Source: Arthrobacter sp. NEB 688 (GTDB taxonomy: Bacteria; Actinomycetota; Actinomycetes; Actinomycetales; Dermatophilaceae). Taken from it: a DNA stretch of 64,000 nucleotides. Location: contig NZ_CP053707.1 in the NCBI RefSeq assembly GCF_013201035.1, positions 3,224,001 through 3,288,000 of the forward strand, in the 5' to 3' direction. Positions 43,434 to 55,431 of this stretch are shown in pieces. The notes beneath the pieces were generated by a model. It did not search any database. It was not told the DNA's origin and saw only the letters and a program-made list of their open reading frames with translations. Positions within the stretch are counted from its first letter, which is position 1. Each line of letters starts with the position of its first letter. Position numbers and translations under genes: made by a program.

Positions 43434-44240
43434 TCAGCCGGCCGGGGTGCCGGGCGCGCCCGGGGCGTCGACGGCGCCGCCGTACCGGCGCTCGCGGTCG
43501 ACGTAGGACTCGACCGCGGCCCAGAGGTCGCGCCGGTCGTAGTCGGGCCACAGCCGGTCCTGGAAGACCATCTCGGCGTAGGCGCTCTGCCACAGGAGGA
43601 AGTTGCTCGTGCGCTGCTCCCCGGAGCTGCGCACGAAGAGGTCGACGTCGGGCATGTCGGGCTCGGGGAGGTAGCGCGCGACCGTGCGCTCGTCGACGCT
43701 GCGCGCCGTGAGCCGGCCGCGGGCGACGTCCTCGGCGATGCGCTGCACGGCGTCGCCGATCTCGGCGCGGCCGCCGTAGTTGACGCAGAAGTACAGCGTG
43801 AGACCGGTGTTGTGCTGCGTCATCTCCTGCGCGGTCTCGAGCTCCTTGATGACCGAGCCCCACAGGCGGGGGCGGCGGCCGACCCAGCGCATCCGCACGC
43901 CCCAGGCGTGCAGCTGGTCGCGCCGACGTCGGATGACGTCGCGGTTGAAGCCCATGAGGAAGCGGACCTCGTCGGGGCTGCGCTTCCAGTTCTCGGTGCT
44001 GAAGGCGTACGCCGACAGGTGCGTGACCCCGACCTCGATGGCGCCCGCCACGACGTCGAGGAGCGCGGCCTCGCCGGCCTCGTGACCCTTGGTGCGCGCG
44101 AGCCCGCGCTGGTTGGCCCAGCGGCCGTTGCCGTCCATGACGACGGCGACGTGGCGCGGCATCCGGGAGGCCTCGATGACCGGGGCCTGCGCACCGCTCG
44201 GGTGCGGGAAGGGGCGCTCGTAGGGGGTGGGGCCGCTCAC
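43434..44240 (-). CDS. uppS: Undecaprenyl (polyprenyl) diphosphate synthase, cis-type, 268 aa
   Basis: Cis-prenyltransferase making the lipid carrier for peptidoglycan. Diagnostic blocks: [20 protein letters not shown] (catalytic Asp), [33 protein letters not shown] and [20 protein letters not shown]. The start is taken as GTG 44240 ([14 protein letters not shown]), overlapping the recO stop by 4 bp. Co-translation with recO is usual in Actinobacteria. Confidence 0.95.
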   Translation of the reverse strand: MSGPTPYERPFPHPSGAQAPVIEASRMPRHVAVVMDGNGRWANQRGLARTKGHEAGEAALLDVVAGAIEVGVTHLSAYAFSTENWKRSPDEVRFLMGFNRDVIRRRRDQLHAWGVRMRWVGRRPRLWGSVIKELETAQEMTQHNTGLTLYFCVNYGGRAEIGDAVQRIAEDVARGRLTARSVDERTVARYLPEPDMPDVDLFVRSSGEQRTSNFLLWQSAYAEMVFQDRLWPDYDRRDLWAAVESYVDRERRYGGAVDAPGAPGTPAG

Positions 44241-44962
44241 CGCTCCACCATACGGAGGCTGCGGATGCCGCGTTCGAGGTGCCACTGGAGGAAGGCCGCG
44301 GTGAGGCCGCTGCCCTCGCGGCGCTGGCGGGGGTCGGCGCCGTCGGCGAGCGCCCAGTCCCCGGCGAGGAGCGCGGCGAGCAGGCGCAGGGTGTCGGGGT
44401 GCGGCGCCGTCGAGCCGGGGGCTCGGCAGACCGGGCACACCGCGCCGCCGGCCGCGACGTGGAAGGCACGGTGCGGGCCGGGGGCGCCGCACTTGGCGCA
44501 GTCGTGGAAGCTCGGGGCGTACCCGCCGATCGCCATCGCCCGCAGGAGGTAGGCGTCGAGGACGAGCCCGGCGTCGTGCTCGCGGTGGGCGAGGCTGCGC
44601 AGGGCGCCGGCGAGGAGCAGGTACTGCTGGAGGGCGGGCTCGCGCTCCTCGGTCAGCCGGTCGCAGGTCTCGAGGACCGCGGTGGCGGCCGTCCACGCCG
44701 GGTAGTCGCGGGCGATGGCCTCGCCCCAGGGGTCGAGCGTCTCGACCTGGGTCACGGTGTCGAGCGTGCGGCCCTCGTAGCACTGGACGTCGATGTGCAT
44801 GCCCGGCTCGAGCCGCGCCCCGAACCGCGAGCGGGTCCGGCGCACGCCCTTGCCGACGACCCGGAGCTTGCCCAGGCGCCGGGACAGGACGGTGACGATG
44901 CGGTCGGCCTCACCCAGCTTGTGGGTGCGCAGGACGATCGCCTCGTCGCGGTAGAGGGGCAC
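44237..44962 (-). CDS. recO: DNA repair protein RecO, 241 aa
   Basis: N-terminal OB-fold ([40 protein letters not shown]) and a C-terminal helical domain with a zinc site (CAKCGAPG, then CPVCRAPG). It anneals SSB-covered DNA and loads RecA with RecR. The start is GTG 44962; longer frames would run into the repeat region. It ends with the 4-bp overlap to uppS. Confidence 0.95.
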   Translation of the reverse strand: MPLYRDEAIVLRTHKLGEADRIVTVLSRRLGKLRVVGKGVRRTRSRFGARLEPGMHIDVQCYEGRTLDTVTQVETLDPWGEAIARDYPAWTAATAVLETCDRLTEEREPALQQYLLLAGALRSLAHREHDAGLVLDAYLLRAMAIGGYAPSFHDCAKCGAPGPHRAFHVAAGGAVCPVCRAPGSTAPHPDTLRLLAALLAGDWALADGADPRQRREGSGLTAAFLQWHLERGIRSLRMVER

Positions 44963-45029
44963 CGGACCATCATCCGCCCCCGCACCGACATCCACGGCCT
45001 CGCCCCGCCGACGACCCACCCCGGCATCC

Positions 45030-45220
45030 CCGCACGTGCCGGGATATCGCTGTCCGGCAGCGCCCCGAGCCACGAAAACCCCGCACGTGCCGGGTTGTCG
45101 CCGTCCGCCGGCCTCCCGAGCCACGAAAACGCCGCACGTGCCGAGTCATCGCTGTCCGGCAGCGCCCCGAGCCAAGAGAACCCCGCACGTGCCGGCTGAT
45201 CGAGATCCGGAGCGCGCCGA
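45030..45220. repeat. 51-bp tandem repeats, about 3.5 copies
   Basis: CGCACGTGCC recurs at 45031, 45082, 45133 and 45184, exactly 51 bp apart, each followed by related sequence ending CCCCGAGCCA or similar. The 51-bp phase is 17 codons, but no convincing gene covers it. It lies upstream of recO. Confidence 0.9.
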
Positions 45221-45230
45221 GGCGCGGTCG

Positions 45231-45272
45231 GTGGCGCCGGAGGTGGGGTGATCACCCCACGTCTGGCGCCAC
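45231..45272. terminator. 42-bp nested palindrome
   Basis: GTGGCGCC (45231-45238) and GGCGCCAC (45265-45272) flank the perfect palindrome GTGGGGTGATCACCCCAC (45243-45260), with 4-nt bulges on each side. It lies downstream of the AlkA-like gene on the minus strand and probably ends that transcript; it could also act as a cruciform or protein site. Confidence 0.6.
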
Positions 45273-45339
45273 GAGGGACGCCACCACCCCCGCCCGACCT
45301 TCGCGCCCACCGGCGACGGCGACCCGGTCAGCGCCGGCG

Positions 45340-46176
45340 TCAGCGCGGGTCGAGGGCGTGGTGGGTCCAGAGGTGGACGACGGCGAGGCTGCGGTGCGGG
45401 GCCCAGGCCTCGGCCAGGCGCGCCGCCTCCCGCGCCGGCAGCCCGCCGAGCGCCTTGCGCAGGACGAGGTCGCCGGGCAGGAAGACGTCGGGGTCGCGCA
45501 GGCAGCGCATCATCACGAGGTCGGCGGTCCACGGACCGACCCCCGGCAGCGCGAGCAGCTCCGCCCGCCGGACCGCCCGCAGACCGGCGTCGGCCTCCGG
45601 CTCGAGCGACAGCCCACCCGCCACCGCGGCCCCGAGCGCCACGAGCGTGCGCGCCCGGGCACCGGTCACCCCCACCTCGCGCTGCAGCACGTCCGGGTCG
45701 GCCGCCGCCAGGGCCGCGGGCGAGACGGGCAGGAGCGCGGCCAGCCGGCCGGCGAACACCCGCCCGGCCGCGAGCGACACGTGCTGCCAGAGCACGACGT
45801 TCACGGCGGCGGCGAACGGGTCGGGCGCCCCCGGGACACGGACGTGGGGCCGCGCCCGCACCAGCCCGCCCAGCACGGGGTCGTCGGCGAGCGCGGCGAC
45901 GCCCGGCGCCGGGTCGAGGTCGAGCCCCAGCCACCGCCGTCCGACCTCCAGCGCCCCGGCCGCACCCGGCCCGGCGGACCGCAGCACCGGCGGGCCCGAC
46001 GCCGGCAGCACCACCTCGAGCCACGACTCCCCCACCGGCCGCCGAAGCACGCTGCCGTCCGCGCCGGAGGTCGAGGTCTCCACCCCGTCGACGGCGTGCG
46101 CCACGACCCACGCCCGCAGCGCCGGCACGTCGACCGGCGAGGTCACGACCTCCTCGGTCACGGGGGCGGTGGGCAC
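45340..46176 (-). CDS. DNA-3-methyladenine glycosylase 2 (AlkA-like), 278 aa
   Basis: Helix-hairpin-helix glycosylase: ELLALPGVGPWTADLVMMRC is the HhH and its Gly/Pro loop, and DVFLPGDLVLRKALGG contains the catalytic Asp. An N-terminal AlkA_N-like domain (residues 1-110) precedes it. It removes alkylated purines from DNA. The start is taken as GTG 46176 (VPTAPVTEEVV); GTG 46161 is also possible. It is divergent from the next gene by 51 bp. Confidence 0.88.
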   Translation of the reverse strand: MPTAPVTEEVVTSPVDVPALRAWVVAHAVDGVETSTSGADGSVLRRPVGESWLEVVLPASGPPVLRSAGPGAAGALEVGRRWLGLDLDPAPGVAALADDPVLGGLVRARPHVRVPGAPDPFAAAVNVVLWQHVSLAAGRVFAGRLAALLPVSPAALAAADPDVLQREVGVTGARARTLVALGAAVAGGLSLEPEADAGLRAVRRAELLALPGVGPWTADLVMMRCLRDPDVFLPGDLVLRKALGGLPAREAARLAEAWAPHRSLAVVHLWTHHALDPR

Positions 46177-46227
46177 CCGGCCATCCAACCCCACCCCGGT
46201 GACACCGCTCGGCCCTACGCTGCCGGG

Positions 46228-46932
46228 ATGACGCAGCAGCCCTTCTTCGACCCGTGGCCGGAGCCCGAGGCGGAGCACGACGAGCAGCCGGAGTACGACA
46301 TCCCGTGGATGCCGCCGCGCCACGTCGTCGGCGTGACCGTCCCCCTCGACGTCGAGATCTTCACCGGCCCCGACGTCGTCGTCCGCGCCACGCGAGCCCG
46401 CGCCTTCACCCGCGGGCTCGAGGTCGAGGTCGAGACCTGGGTGCGTCCGGGCAGCACCCGCCCGGTGGACGACGTGGCCCGCATCTGGGAGCAGCAGGAG
46501 CCCCGCTTCGGCCTCCGGCTCGCCGACGGGACGCGGCTGGGCCACCGCCCCCCGCACGCTGCGCCGGACGAGGAGGCCGGCCCGTCGACGCTCGCGCAGA
46601 CGAGCGGCCAGGGCGACACCCTGCGCTCGTCCCGCTCGTGGTGGATCCACCCGTTCCCCGAGGGCGAGTCGGTCGAGCTCGTCGTGCGCTGGGACCACCT
46701 CGGCGTCCCCGAGAGCGTGGCCACCCTGCCCCTGGGCCCGCTGCGCGAGGCCGCCACCCGCGAGCAGGTCCTCTGGGACCCGCCTCCGCCCCCGGGTGCC
46801 GACGGGGGCGGCTGGTTCGCCTACGGGCCGATGTCCGGCAGCGCGTACGGCTCGTCGCTGGCGATCACGTGGGACGACGACGAGGACGAGGACGCCGCGG
46901 ACGACAGCAAGGCCACCGACGAGGAGGAGTAG
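46228..46932 (+). CDS. Hypothetical protein, 234 aa
   Basis: MTQQPFFDPWPEPEAEHDEQ is acidic and disordered. The centre is a beta-sandwich-like stretch (VVRATRARAFTRGLEVEVET, SWWIHPFPEGESVELVVRW), and the last 25 residues are almost all acidic (DDDEDEDAADD). No signal peptide. Similar proteins occur across Actinobacteria, but I know of no function. It converges on the SDR gene with 9 bp between them. Confidence 0.75.
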   Translation: MTQQPFFDPWPEPEAEHDEQPEYDIPWMPPRHVVGVTVPLDVEIFTGPDVVVRATRARAFTRGLEVEVETWVRPGSTRPVDDVARIWEQQEPRFGLRLADGTRLGHRPPHAAPDEEAGPSTLAQTSGQGDTLRSSRSWWIHPFPEGESVELVVRWDHLGVPESVATLPLGPLREAATREQVLWDPPPPPGADGGGWFAYGPMSGSAYGSSLAITWDDDEDEDAADDSKATDEEE

Positions 46933-46941
46933 GTCTGCCGC

Positions 46942-47622
46942 TCAGGCGAAGTCGCCCGACGCGACCTCGGCCGTGCGCCGCTCGATCGCGTCGAGCACGA
47001 CCTGGGCGACGCGCTCCGGCGCCAGCCCCTGCGGCAGCGACGGCGTGGCGCCCGCGAGCGGCCGGGTCGCGAGCCCGGTCTCGGTGTGCGGCGGCCGCAG
47101 GTCGATGACCTGCACCCCGGTGCGGCGCGCCTCGCGGGCCAGCGCGCGGTCCGCGGCGGTCAGGGCGGCCTTCGCCGCGGCGTAGGCGACCATCCCGGGC
47201 AGCGGCGCCTCGGCGACGACGGCGCTGAGGTTCGCGAGGTACCCCTTGGTCTCCGCGAGCGCCGGCAGCACCCGGCGCGCGAGGAAGAGCGGGCCGATGA
47301 CGTCGGTGAGGAAGAGCTCCTCGATGACGGCGTCGTCGGTGTCGACGAGCGACCCGAACGCGACGACCCCCGCGGCGTTGACGACCCCGTCGAGCCGACC
47401 GTGCTCGTCCCGGCAGTGCGCGACGAGCCGGTCGCCGAGCGTGGCGTCCCCGATCTCGCCGACGACCTGCGCCGCCCCGGGGACGGCCTCGCCGAGCCGC
47501 CCGGCGTCGCGACCGACGGCCACGACGGTGGCGCCGCGCTCCTGCAGCCCGCGGGCGACGAGCCCGCCGAGCACCCCGGAGGCCCCGACGACGGCCACGA
47601 CCTGTGCGTTCTCCTCGCTCAT
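46942..47622 (-). CDS. Short-chain dehydrogenase/reductase, 226 aa
   Basis: The Rossmann motif VVAVVGASGVLGGLVARGLQ binds NAD(P); VVNAAGVVAFG is the NAG motif; catalytic residues lie in NLSAVVAEAPLPGMVAYAAA (Ser, YxxxK). The substrate is not identifiable. The start is ATG 47622 (MSEENAQVVAVVG). It is divergent from the AlkB-like gene. Confidence 0.9.
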   Translation of the reverse strand: MSEENAQVVAVVGASGVLGGLVARGLQERGATVVAVGRDAGRLGEAVPGAAQVVGEIGDATLGDRLVAHCRDEHGRLDGVVNAAGVVAFGSLVDTDDAVIEELFLTDVIGPLFLARRVLPALAETKGYLANLSAVVAEAPLPGMVAYAAAKAALTAADRALAREARRTGVQVIDLRPPHTETGLATRPLAGATPSLPQGLAPERVAQVVLDAIERRTAEVASGDFA

Positions 47623-47738
47623 GCCGTCACTCTCGCAGCGGGCGACCACCGTGCCGGGCCCGCGGACCCGCCCCGACCTGCGGCGTCGAACGTGGGCGCG
47701 TCGTGGACAGGTGTTCGATTCCCGGCTACGCTCTCGCC

Positions 47739-48365
47739 ATGGCAGTGCTCCAGGGCTCCCTCCTCGACCTCGCCGACGGCATCGAGGTCCGGCCGCTCGG
47801 CGGGTCGGTGCGGCGCACGGTGCTCGACCACGACGCGTGGGTCGACGAGCGCACGGGCTGGGTCGGGGGTGCCGACGAGCTCTACGAGGCGCTGCGCCGC
47901 GACGTCCCGTGGTTCGCCGAGCGTCGCCAGATGTACGACAGCGTCGTCGACACCCCGCGCCTGCTGTCCTTCTACGGCGAGGGCGACCCGCTCCCCCACC
48001 TCGCGCTCGAGGAGGCCCGGGACGCCCTCTCGGCCCACTACGCCGCCGAGCTCGGCGAGCCGTTCGTCACCGCCGGCCTCTGCCTCTACCGCGACGGCCA
48101 CGACTCCGTCGCCTGGCACGGCGACCGCATCGGGCGCAGCCGCGACCAGGACACGATGGTCGCCATCCTCTCCGTCGGCGCGCCGCGCGACCTGCTGCTG
48201 CGCCCCCGCGAGGGCGGGCACTCCCGCCGCTTCGCCGCCGGGCACGGCGACCTCCTCGTGATGGGCGGGGCCTGCCAGCGCACCTGGGACCACGCGGTGC
48301 CCAAGACCTCGCGCCCCGTCGGCCCGCGGATCAGCATCCAGTTCCGCGTCCGCGGGGTGCGCTGA
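47739..48365 (+). CDS. Alpha-ketoglutarate-dependent dioxygenase AlkB-like, 208 aa
   Basis: Fe(II) ligands are in VAWHGDRIGRSRDQDTMVAI (HxD) and TWDHAVPKTSRPVGPRISIQ (distal His, then the 2-oxoglutarate-binding Arg region). It repairs 1-methyladenine and 3-methylcytosine by oxidative demethylation. The start is ATG 47739. Together with the AlkA-like gene 1.6 kb away it forms a small alkylation-repair neighbourhood. Confidence 0.92.
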   Translation: MAVLQGSLLDLADGIEVRPLGGSVRRTVLDHDAWVDERTGWVGGADELYEALRRDVPWFAERRQMYDSVVDTPRLLSFYGEGDPLPHLALEEARDALSAHYAAELGEPFVTAGLCLYRDGHDSVAWHGDRIGRSRDQDTMVAILSVGAPRDLLLRPREGGHSRRFAAGHGDLLVMGGACQRTWDHAVPKTSRPVGPRISIQFRVRGVR

Positions 48366-48375
48366 GCGGACGGCG

Positions 48376-48720
48376 TCAGCCGCGGATGCTCGCGACGCGG
48401 AACTCCACGACCCGGCGGACCAGGTCGAGCGGCAGCGGCTCGTCGAGCGGCAGCTGCACGGAGCCCTTGCCCTGCTTGTAGCGGGCGAACTCGTCGGCGA
48501 AGGCCTCGTGCCCGTTGGGGGTCGCGTAGAAGCCGACGTGCCGGTCGTAGCCGGCGAAGTAGACGAGCGGCTTCTTGTCGAGCTTGTAGGCGGGCATCCC
48601 GTAGGCCATGGACTCGACCGCGTCCGGCGCCGCCTCGCGCACGGTGCGGCGCATCGCGTCGAGCCGCTCGCGGACCTCGCCCTCGAAGCCGGTCAGGTAC
48701 TCGTCGACGGTGTCGGCCAC
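48376..48720 (-). CDS. DUF1801 (YdhG-like) protein, 114 aa
   Basis: VDEYLTGFEGEVRERLDAMR, then ESMAYGMPAYKLDKKPLVYF and GFYATPNGHEAFADEFARYK are typical of the DUF1801/YdhG group, whose CyaY-like fold led to the name iron chaperone without firm evidence. The start is GTG 48720; longer frames overlap the next gene. Both neighbours are small enzymes on the same strand. Confidence 0.88.
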   Translation of the reverse strand: MADTVDEYLTGFEGEVRERLDAMRRTVREAAPDAVESMAYGMPAYKLDKKPLVYFAGYDRHVGFYATPNGHEAFADEFARYKQGKGSVQLPLDEPLPLDLVRRVVEFRVASIRG

Positions 48721-48748
48721 CGGGTCCTCCTGCTCGCTCGGGCGCACG

Positions 48749-49081
48749 TCAGTCGGTGAGGACGACGCGGTTGCCGTCCGGGTCGGCGAGCCGCAGGATG
48801 CGCACGCTGCTCGCCTGCTCCACACCCTCGTGCGCGACACCGGCCGTCGTCAACCGCGCGGCGACGGCGTCGAGGTCGGTGACCGAGATGGTGCAGCCGG
48901 AGCGCCCGGCCGCCTCGGGCTCGCGCCACACCTGGAGCCCCGCACCCGCACCGAGTCGCCACTCGAGCAGCCCGTCCATCGGGCGCTCGTCGGGCCCTCG
49001 GCCGACGAGAGTCGACCACCAGCCCTCGGCGGCGGCGAGGTCGGAGACGCGGAGGTTGGGCATCACGAGGATCGGGTCCAT
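48749..49081 (-). CDS. VOC (glyoxalase/bleomycin-resistance) family protein, 110 aa
   Basis: A vicinal-oxygen-chelate fold: MDPILVMPNLRVSDLAAAEG, a central strand (LLEWRLGAGAGLQVW) and the C-terminal RILRLADPDGNRVVLTD, where the last acidic/Asn block matches the metal-site end of the family. One module only, so it would act as a dimer. The substrate is unknown. The start is ATG 49081. Confidence 0.88.
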   Translation of the reverse strand: MDPILVMPNLRVSDLAAAEGWWSTLVGRGPDERPMDGLLEWRLGAGAGLQVWREPEAAGRSGCTISVTDLDAVAARLTTAGVAHEGVEQASSVRILRLADPDGNRVVLTD

Positions 49082-49111
49082 GTCAGGGCAGACCTCGCGC
49101 ACGACGAGAAC

Positions 49112-49978
49112 TCATCGGTGGCGGGCCCAGCCCATCGCCCCGGGGTGGGAGACCGACCGGGACGCGACGTCGACCGCGCGGGCGAGGGCGGCGGGCAGGT
49201 CGTCGGCGGCGCCGCGCCCGAGCTCGGCGAGGAGGGCGCCGTGCAGGACGTCGCCGGCGCCGAGGGTGTCGACGACGTCGACCACCGGCACGGGCACCTC
49301 GCCGTGGACCCCTCCGGCCCAGCGCCAGCGGACCGGGCCGGCGCCGTCGGACACCGCGCCCCACGACGGACCGGCCGCGAGCACCGCCTCGAGGCCACCC
49401 CCGTCGGGCGTCGCGAAGGCCGACGACAGGACGGCGAGATCGGTCTCGGCGAGCAGCTCCTCGAGCCCCGGCTTCCAGGACCCGCCGTCGAGGAGCACGG
49501 GGATGCCGCGCCGCCGGGCCGCCCGCGCGACACCCACCGCGACCGGCAGGTGGTGCCCGTCGACGAGCACGGCCGCCACCCCCTCCAGCAGCGCGTCGAG
49601 CGCGGACCCCGACGGCACCGCGAGGCCGTCCACCCCGACCGCGTTGCGCGACACCACTGCCCGCTCGCCCGTCGCCCGGGTGACGAGCACGGTCGACAGC
49701 GGCGGCTCGAACGCGGCCGGTGCGAGGTCGGTGAGCGCCACGCCCCCGACGGCGAGGTCGCGCAGGACCACCGCCGACAGCGGGCCGCTGCCCACGGCCC
49801 CGACGAACCGCGTCGGCACGCCGAGGGCGGCGGCGGTCAGGGCCGCGTTGCACGCCGGCCCGCCCGCGGTCACCTCCGCGGCGAGGGCCACGACCTTCTC
49901 GTCCGCGCCCGGCACGGCCTCGACGACCTGGACGACGTCGACCGTCGCCAGCCCGCACGCGAGGACCGTGCCGGACAC
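49112..49978 (-). CDS. PfkB-family carbohydrate kinase, 288 aa
   Basis: Ribokinase-like: the N-terminal GG-type motif is VTAGGPACNAALTAAALGVP, and the C-terminal ATP/anion-hole signature DTLGAGDVLHGALLAELGRG has the catalytic Asp. It phosphorylates a sugar or nucleoside; the substrate cannot be read. The start is ATG 49978 (MSGTVLACGLATVDVVQ), 6 bp after the leuA stop, so it may be co-transcribed with leuA. Confidence 0.9.
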   Translation of the reverse strand: MSGTVLACGLATVDVVQVVEAVPGADEKVVALAAEVTAGGPACNAALTAAALGVPTRFVGAVGSGPLSAVVLRDLAVGGVALTDLAPAAFEPPLSTVLVTRATGERAVVSRNAVGVDGLAVPSGSALDALLEGVAAVLVDGHHLPVAVGVARAARRRGIPVLLDGGSWKPGLEELLAETDLAVLSSAFATPDGGGLEAVLAAGPSWGAVSDGAGPVRWRWAGGVHGEVPVPVVDVVDTLGAGDVLHGALLAELGRGAADDLPAALARAVDVASRSVSHPGAMGWARHR

Positions 49979-49984
49979 CGGCGC

Positions 49985-51805
<1,821 letters not shown>

Positions 51806-51850
51806 TCAGGCCCCGCCGCGGCAGCGAAGGAGGAGGCGCGAGGAACGCAC
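51806..51850 (-). CDS. leuL: Leucine leader peptide of leuA, 14 aa
   Basis: GTG 51850 reads MRSSRLLLRCRGGA, then TGA: three consecutive Leu codons (CTC CTC CTT) followed by Arg and Cys. GGGGCC/GGCC-CCCC pairing just after the stop can form a hairpin before leuA (79 bp downstream). This is the layout of leucine attenuation known for actinobacterial leuA genes. Too short to prove from sequence alone. Confidence 0.7.
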   Translation of the reverse strand: MRSSRLLLRCRGGA

Positions 51851-51914
51851 ACGTCGAGCATGCCACAGGGGTCACGAGGTGGCGAGGGCTGTGTCCACCA
51901 CTCGGCCACCCGCC

Positions 51915-52607
51915 TCACGCCTCGCGGCGCAGGACGACGACGGCGACGCGGCGCCGGACGGTGAACCCGAGGCGCGCGTAGAGACGGTCGGCGCCGTCGT
52001 TGCCCTGGCGCGTGTGCAGCACCGCCCGGTCACCCCGCTCCTCGATGGCGCCCGCGGCGGCGCGGGTCACGAGCGCGCCCAGGCCCGCGCCGCGCGCGTC
52101 CGCCGCGACGCAGACGCCCGAGACCTCGCCCCAGCCGGGCGGCCGGATCCGTTCGCCGGCCATCGCGACGAGACGACCCTCGCGGCGCACGCCGAACCAG
52201 CGCCCGGCGAGGTGGCTCGTCGGGCCGAAGGGGCCGGGCTCGGTCTCGGCGGCCAGGCGCACCATCGCGGGCGAGTCCGCGTCGCCGAGCTCGACGACCC
52301 CCTTCTCCCCCACCCGTCCGACGGGCCGCTCGGCGACGAGCTGGGTGCCCGGCTCGCGGACGAGCTCGGTCCATCCCGGCGGGGTCGGCGGGACCTCGCC
52401 GCGCAGGAGCACCGCGACGCCGCCCGGCCCGACGAGCGCCGCGAGGGCGTCCCAGCCGTCGGCGTCGAGGGTGCCGACCCCGCAGAAGGGCGCGATGCCG
52501 TCGCGGTAGCCCAGGGCCCGTCCCCCGGCGGCGGCCCGCGCCAGCCCGGCCTGCGGCCCGGTCAGCGCCGACCGGGCGACGTCGTCGAGCGGGTGGACCG
52601 TGCTCAC
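51915..52607 (-). CDS. GNAT-family N-acetyltransferase, 230 aa
   Basis: The acetyl-CoA-binding core is at the C-terminus: [20 protein letters not shown] (R/Q-x-x-G-x-G/A) followed by [20 protein letters not shown] and [16 protein letters not shown]. The N-terminal half is a degenerate GNAT-like domain ([19 protein letters not shown]). The substrate is unknown. GTG 52607 overlaps the stop of the ACC-deaminase gene by 4 bp, so the two are co-translated. Confidence 0.9.
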   Translation of the reverse strand: MSTVHPLDDVARSALTGPQAGLARAAAGGRALGYRDGIAPFCGVGTLDADGWDALAALVGPGGVAVLLRGEVPPTPPGWTELVREPGTQLVAERPVGRVGEKGVVELGDADSPAMVRLAAETEPGPFGPTSHLAGRWFGVRREGRLVAMAGERIRPPGWGEVSGVCVAADARGAGLGALVTRAAAGAIEERGDRAVLHTRQGNDGADRLYARLGFTVRRRVAVVVLRREA

Positions 52608-53623
52608 GTCCAGAGCGAGTGGTAGGCGTTGACCGCCTGCTGGCCGCCGAGGTGCGCGTAGAGCACGGTCGAGTCCTTCGGGATGTCGCCGCTGCGGACG
52701 AGGTCGACGAGGCCGGCGAGCGACTTCCCCTCGTAGACGGGGTCGGTGATCATCGCCTCGTACTGCGCCCCGAGGCGGATCGCCTCCATCGTCGAGTCGA
52801 CCGGGATGCCGTAGAGGTCCCCGGCCCAGTCGGGCAGGAGGGTGACCTCGTCGTCGCGCAGCTCGCGACCCAGCTCGATGACCTCGGCCGTGTGCCGGGC
52901 GATGCGCTCCAGCTGCGCCCGCGTCTTCTCGAGGGTGGCGCTGGCGTCGATGCCGATGACCCGGCGGCGCACGCCGGTGAGGTCCTCGAGCGCGGCGAAG
53001 CCGGCGACCATCCCCGCGTGGGTCGAGCACGTGACCGTGCAGACGACGATCGTGTCGAAGGTGACCCCGAGGGCCTTCTCCTGCTCGGCGACCTCGAAGG
53101 CCCAGTTCGCGAAACCGACTCCCCCGAGGGGGTGCTCGCTCGCCCCGGCGGGAATGGCGTACGGCGTGCCGCCGGACTCCTCGACCTCGCGCAGGGCGTC
53201 CTTCCACGAGTCACGGATGCCGATGTCGAAGCCGGCCGGGTCGAGGCGCGCGTCGGCGCCCATCATCCGCGAGAGCAGGATGTTGCCGACGCGGTCGTTG
53301 ACCGGGTCGTCCCAGGGCACCCACTTCTCCTGCACGAGACGGCACTTCAGGCCGAGGTGCGCGGCGACCGCGGCGACCTGCCGGGTGTGGTTGCTCTGGT
53401 AGCCACCGATGGAGACGAGGGTGTCGGCCCCGCTGGCCAGCACGTCCGGGACGATGTACTCGAGCTTGCGGACCTTGTTGCCGCCGTAGGCGAGCCCGCT
53501 GCTGACGTCCTCGCGCTTGGCCCACACCTGCGCGCCCCCGAGGTGCTCGCTCAGCCGGCGCAGGTGGTGCACCGGGCTCGGGCCGAAGGTCAGCGGGTAC
53601 CGCGGGATCTCGTGCAGGCGCAT
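52604..53623 (-). CDS. acdS: 1-aminocyclopropane-1-carboxylate deaminase, 339 aa
   Basis: PLP enzyme (fold type II) converting ACC, the ethylene precursor of plants, to 2-oxobutyrate and ammonia. Close agreement with true AcdS proteins: [20 protein letters not shown] (PLP Lys50), [12 protein letters not shown] (Ser77), [20 protein letters not shown] and [13 protein letters not shown] with Tyr297/Glu298, the residues that separate ACC deaminases from D-cysteine desulfhydrases. The start is ATG 53623. It is coupled to a GNAT gene. Confidence 0.88.
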   Translation of the reverse strand: MRLHEIPRYPLTFGPSPVHHLRRLSEHLGGAQVWAKREDVSSGLAYGGNKVRKLEYIVPDVLASGADTLVSIGGYQSNHTRQVAAVAAHLGLKCRLVQEKWVPWDDPVNDRVGNILLSRMMGADARLDPAGFDIGIRDSWKDALREVEESGGTPYAIPAGASEHPLGGVGFANWAFEVAEQEKALGVTFDTIVVCTVTCSTHAGMVAGFAALEDLTGVRRRVIGIDASATLEKTRAQLERIARHTAEVIELGRELRDDEVTLLPDWAGDLYGIPVDSTMEAIRLGAQYEAMITDPVYEGKSLAGLVDLVRSGDIPKDSTVLYAHLGGQQAVNAYHSLWT

Positions 53624-53656
53624 GCCGCAGGTCTACCACCGGGACGGGGTCGCGCG

Positions 53657-54385
53657 TCAGCCCCGTTCGCGGAGCAGCTGCGCGATCTCGGTGCGCCCGA
53701 GCCGCTCGGCGTGCTCGAGCGCGGTGACGCCCTCGCCGTCCGCGAGGGACGGGTCGGCGCCGGCGTCGAGGAGGATGCGCACGATCTGCTGGTGGCGCGT
53801 TCCTCCGTCGCCGAGGATGACGGCCTCGAGCAGGGCGGTCCAGCCGAGCCGGTTGACGTGGTCGACGTCGACGCCCGTCGTCACGACGCGCCGCACGTAG
53901 TCGACGTGCCCGCGCTCGCTGGCCGGGATGACCGAGACGCCGCCGAAGCGGTTGACCTGGGTCAGGTCGGGGTCGGCGGGCAGGAGGACCTCGAGCATCG
54001 CCACGCTGCCGGTGACGCCGGTGACGAGCCACGGGGTGTCGTGGCGGTCGTCGAGGGCGTCCGGGTCGGCGCCGGCCGCGACGAGGACACGGGCCGCCTC
54101 GACGTGGTCGGCGGCGGCCGCGAGGAGCAGCGGCGTGCGGTCGTGGTCGTCGCGGGCCTCGGTGCGGGCGCCGGCGTCGAGGGCGGCGCGCACGGCGTCG
54201 GCGTCCCCCGTCGAGGCGGCGGAGAGGAGGTCGGTGTCGGCGGAGGTCACGGACCCCAGTGTGCGCGACGGCGTCCCGCTCGCCGCCGGTGGTGACGGGC
54301 GGGTTGGCGCCCCGGCCGCGGAGCACCCCGCGAGGAGGATCACGGGCACCGCCGCCCCGACCGCCACCGCTCTCGCTCCGCGCAC
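53657..54385 (-). CDS. Ankyrin-repeat lipoprotein, 242 aa
   Basis: MRGARAVAVGAAVPVILLAG followed by Cys is a lipoprotein signal. Five ankyrin-like repeats follow, for example DADAVRAALDAGARTEARDD, HVEAARVLVAAGADPDALDD and VRILLDAGADPSLADGEGVT. It would be anchored outside the membrane and bind a partner protein. No partner is evident. The start is ATG 54385. Confidence 0.88.
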   Translation of the reverse strand: MRGARAVAVGAAVPVILLAGCSAAGAPTRPSPPAASGTPSRTLGSVTSADTDLLSAASTGDADAVRAALDAGARTEARDDHDRTPLLLAAAADHVEAARVLVAAGADPDALDDRHDTPWLVTGVTGSVAMLEVLLPADPDLTQVNRFGGVSVIPASERGHVDYVRRVVTTGVDVDHVNRLGWTALLEAVILGDGGTRHQQIVRILLDAGADPSLADGEGVTALEHAERLGRTEIAQLLRERG

Positions 54386-54462
54386 CCGCCCATCCTCGCC
54401 CGGGGGCCCCCGCGGCGAAAGACGGGTGCGACGCGCGCGCCCCGTCCGCCATCCTGTGCGGC

Positions 54463-55420
<958 letters not shown>

Positions 55421-55431
<11 letters not shown>

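Noticed and set aside
45030-45220. CRISPR or a repeat-protein gene at the 51-bp repeats
   Set aside because: The whole 51-bp unit is repeated with no unique spacers. One minus-strand frame reads 17-aa repeats, but it has no start signals and continues into recO in a coding-poor way.
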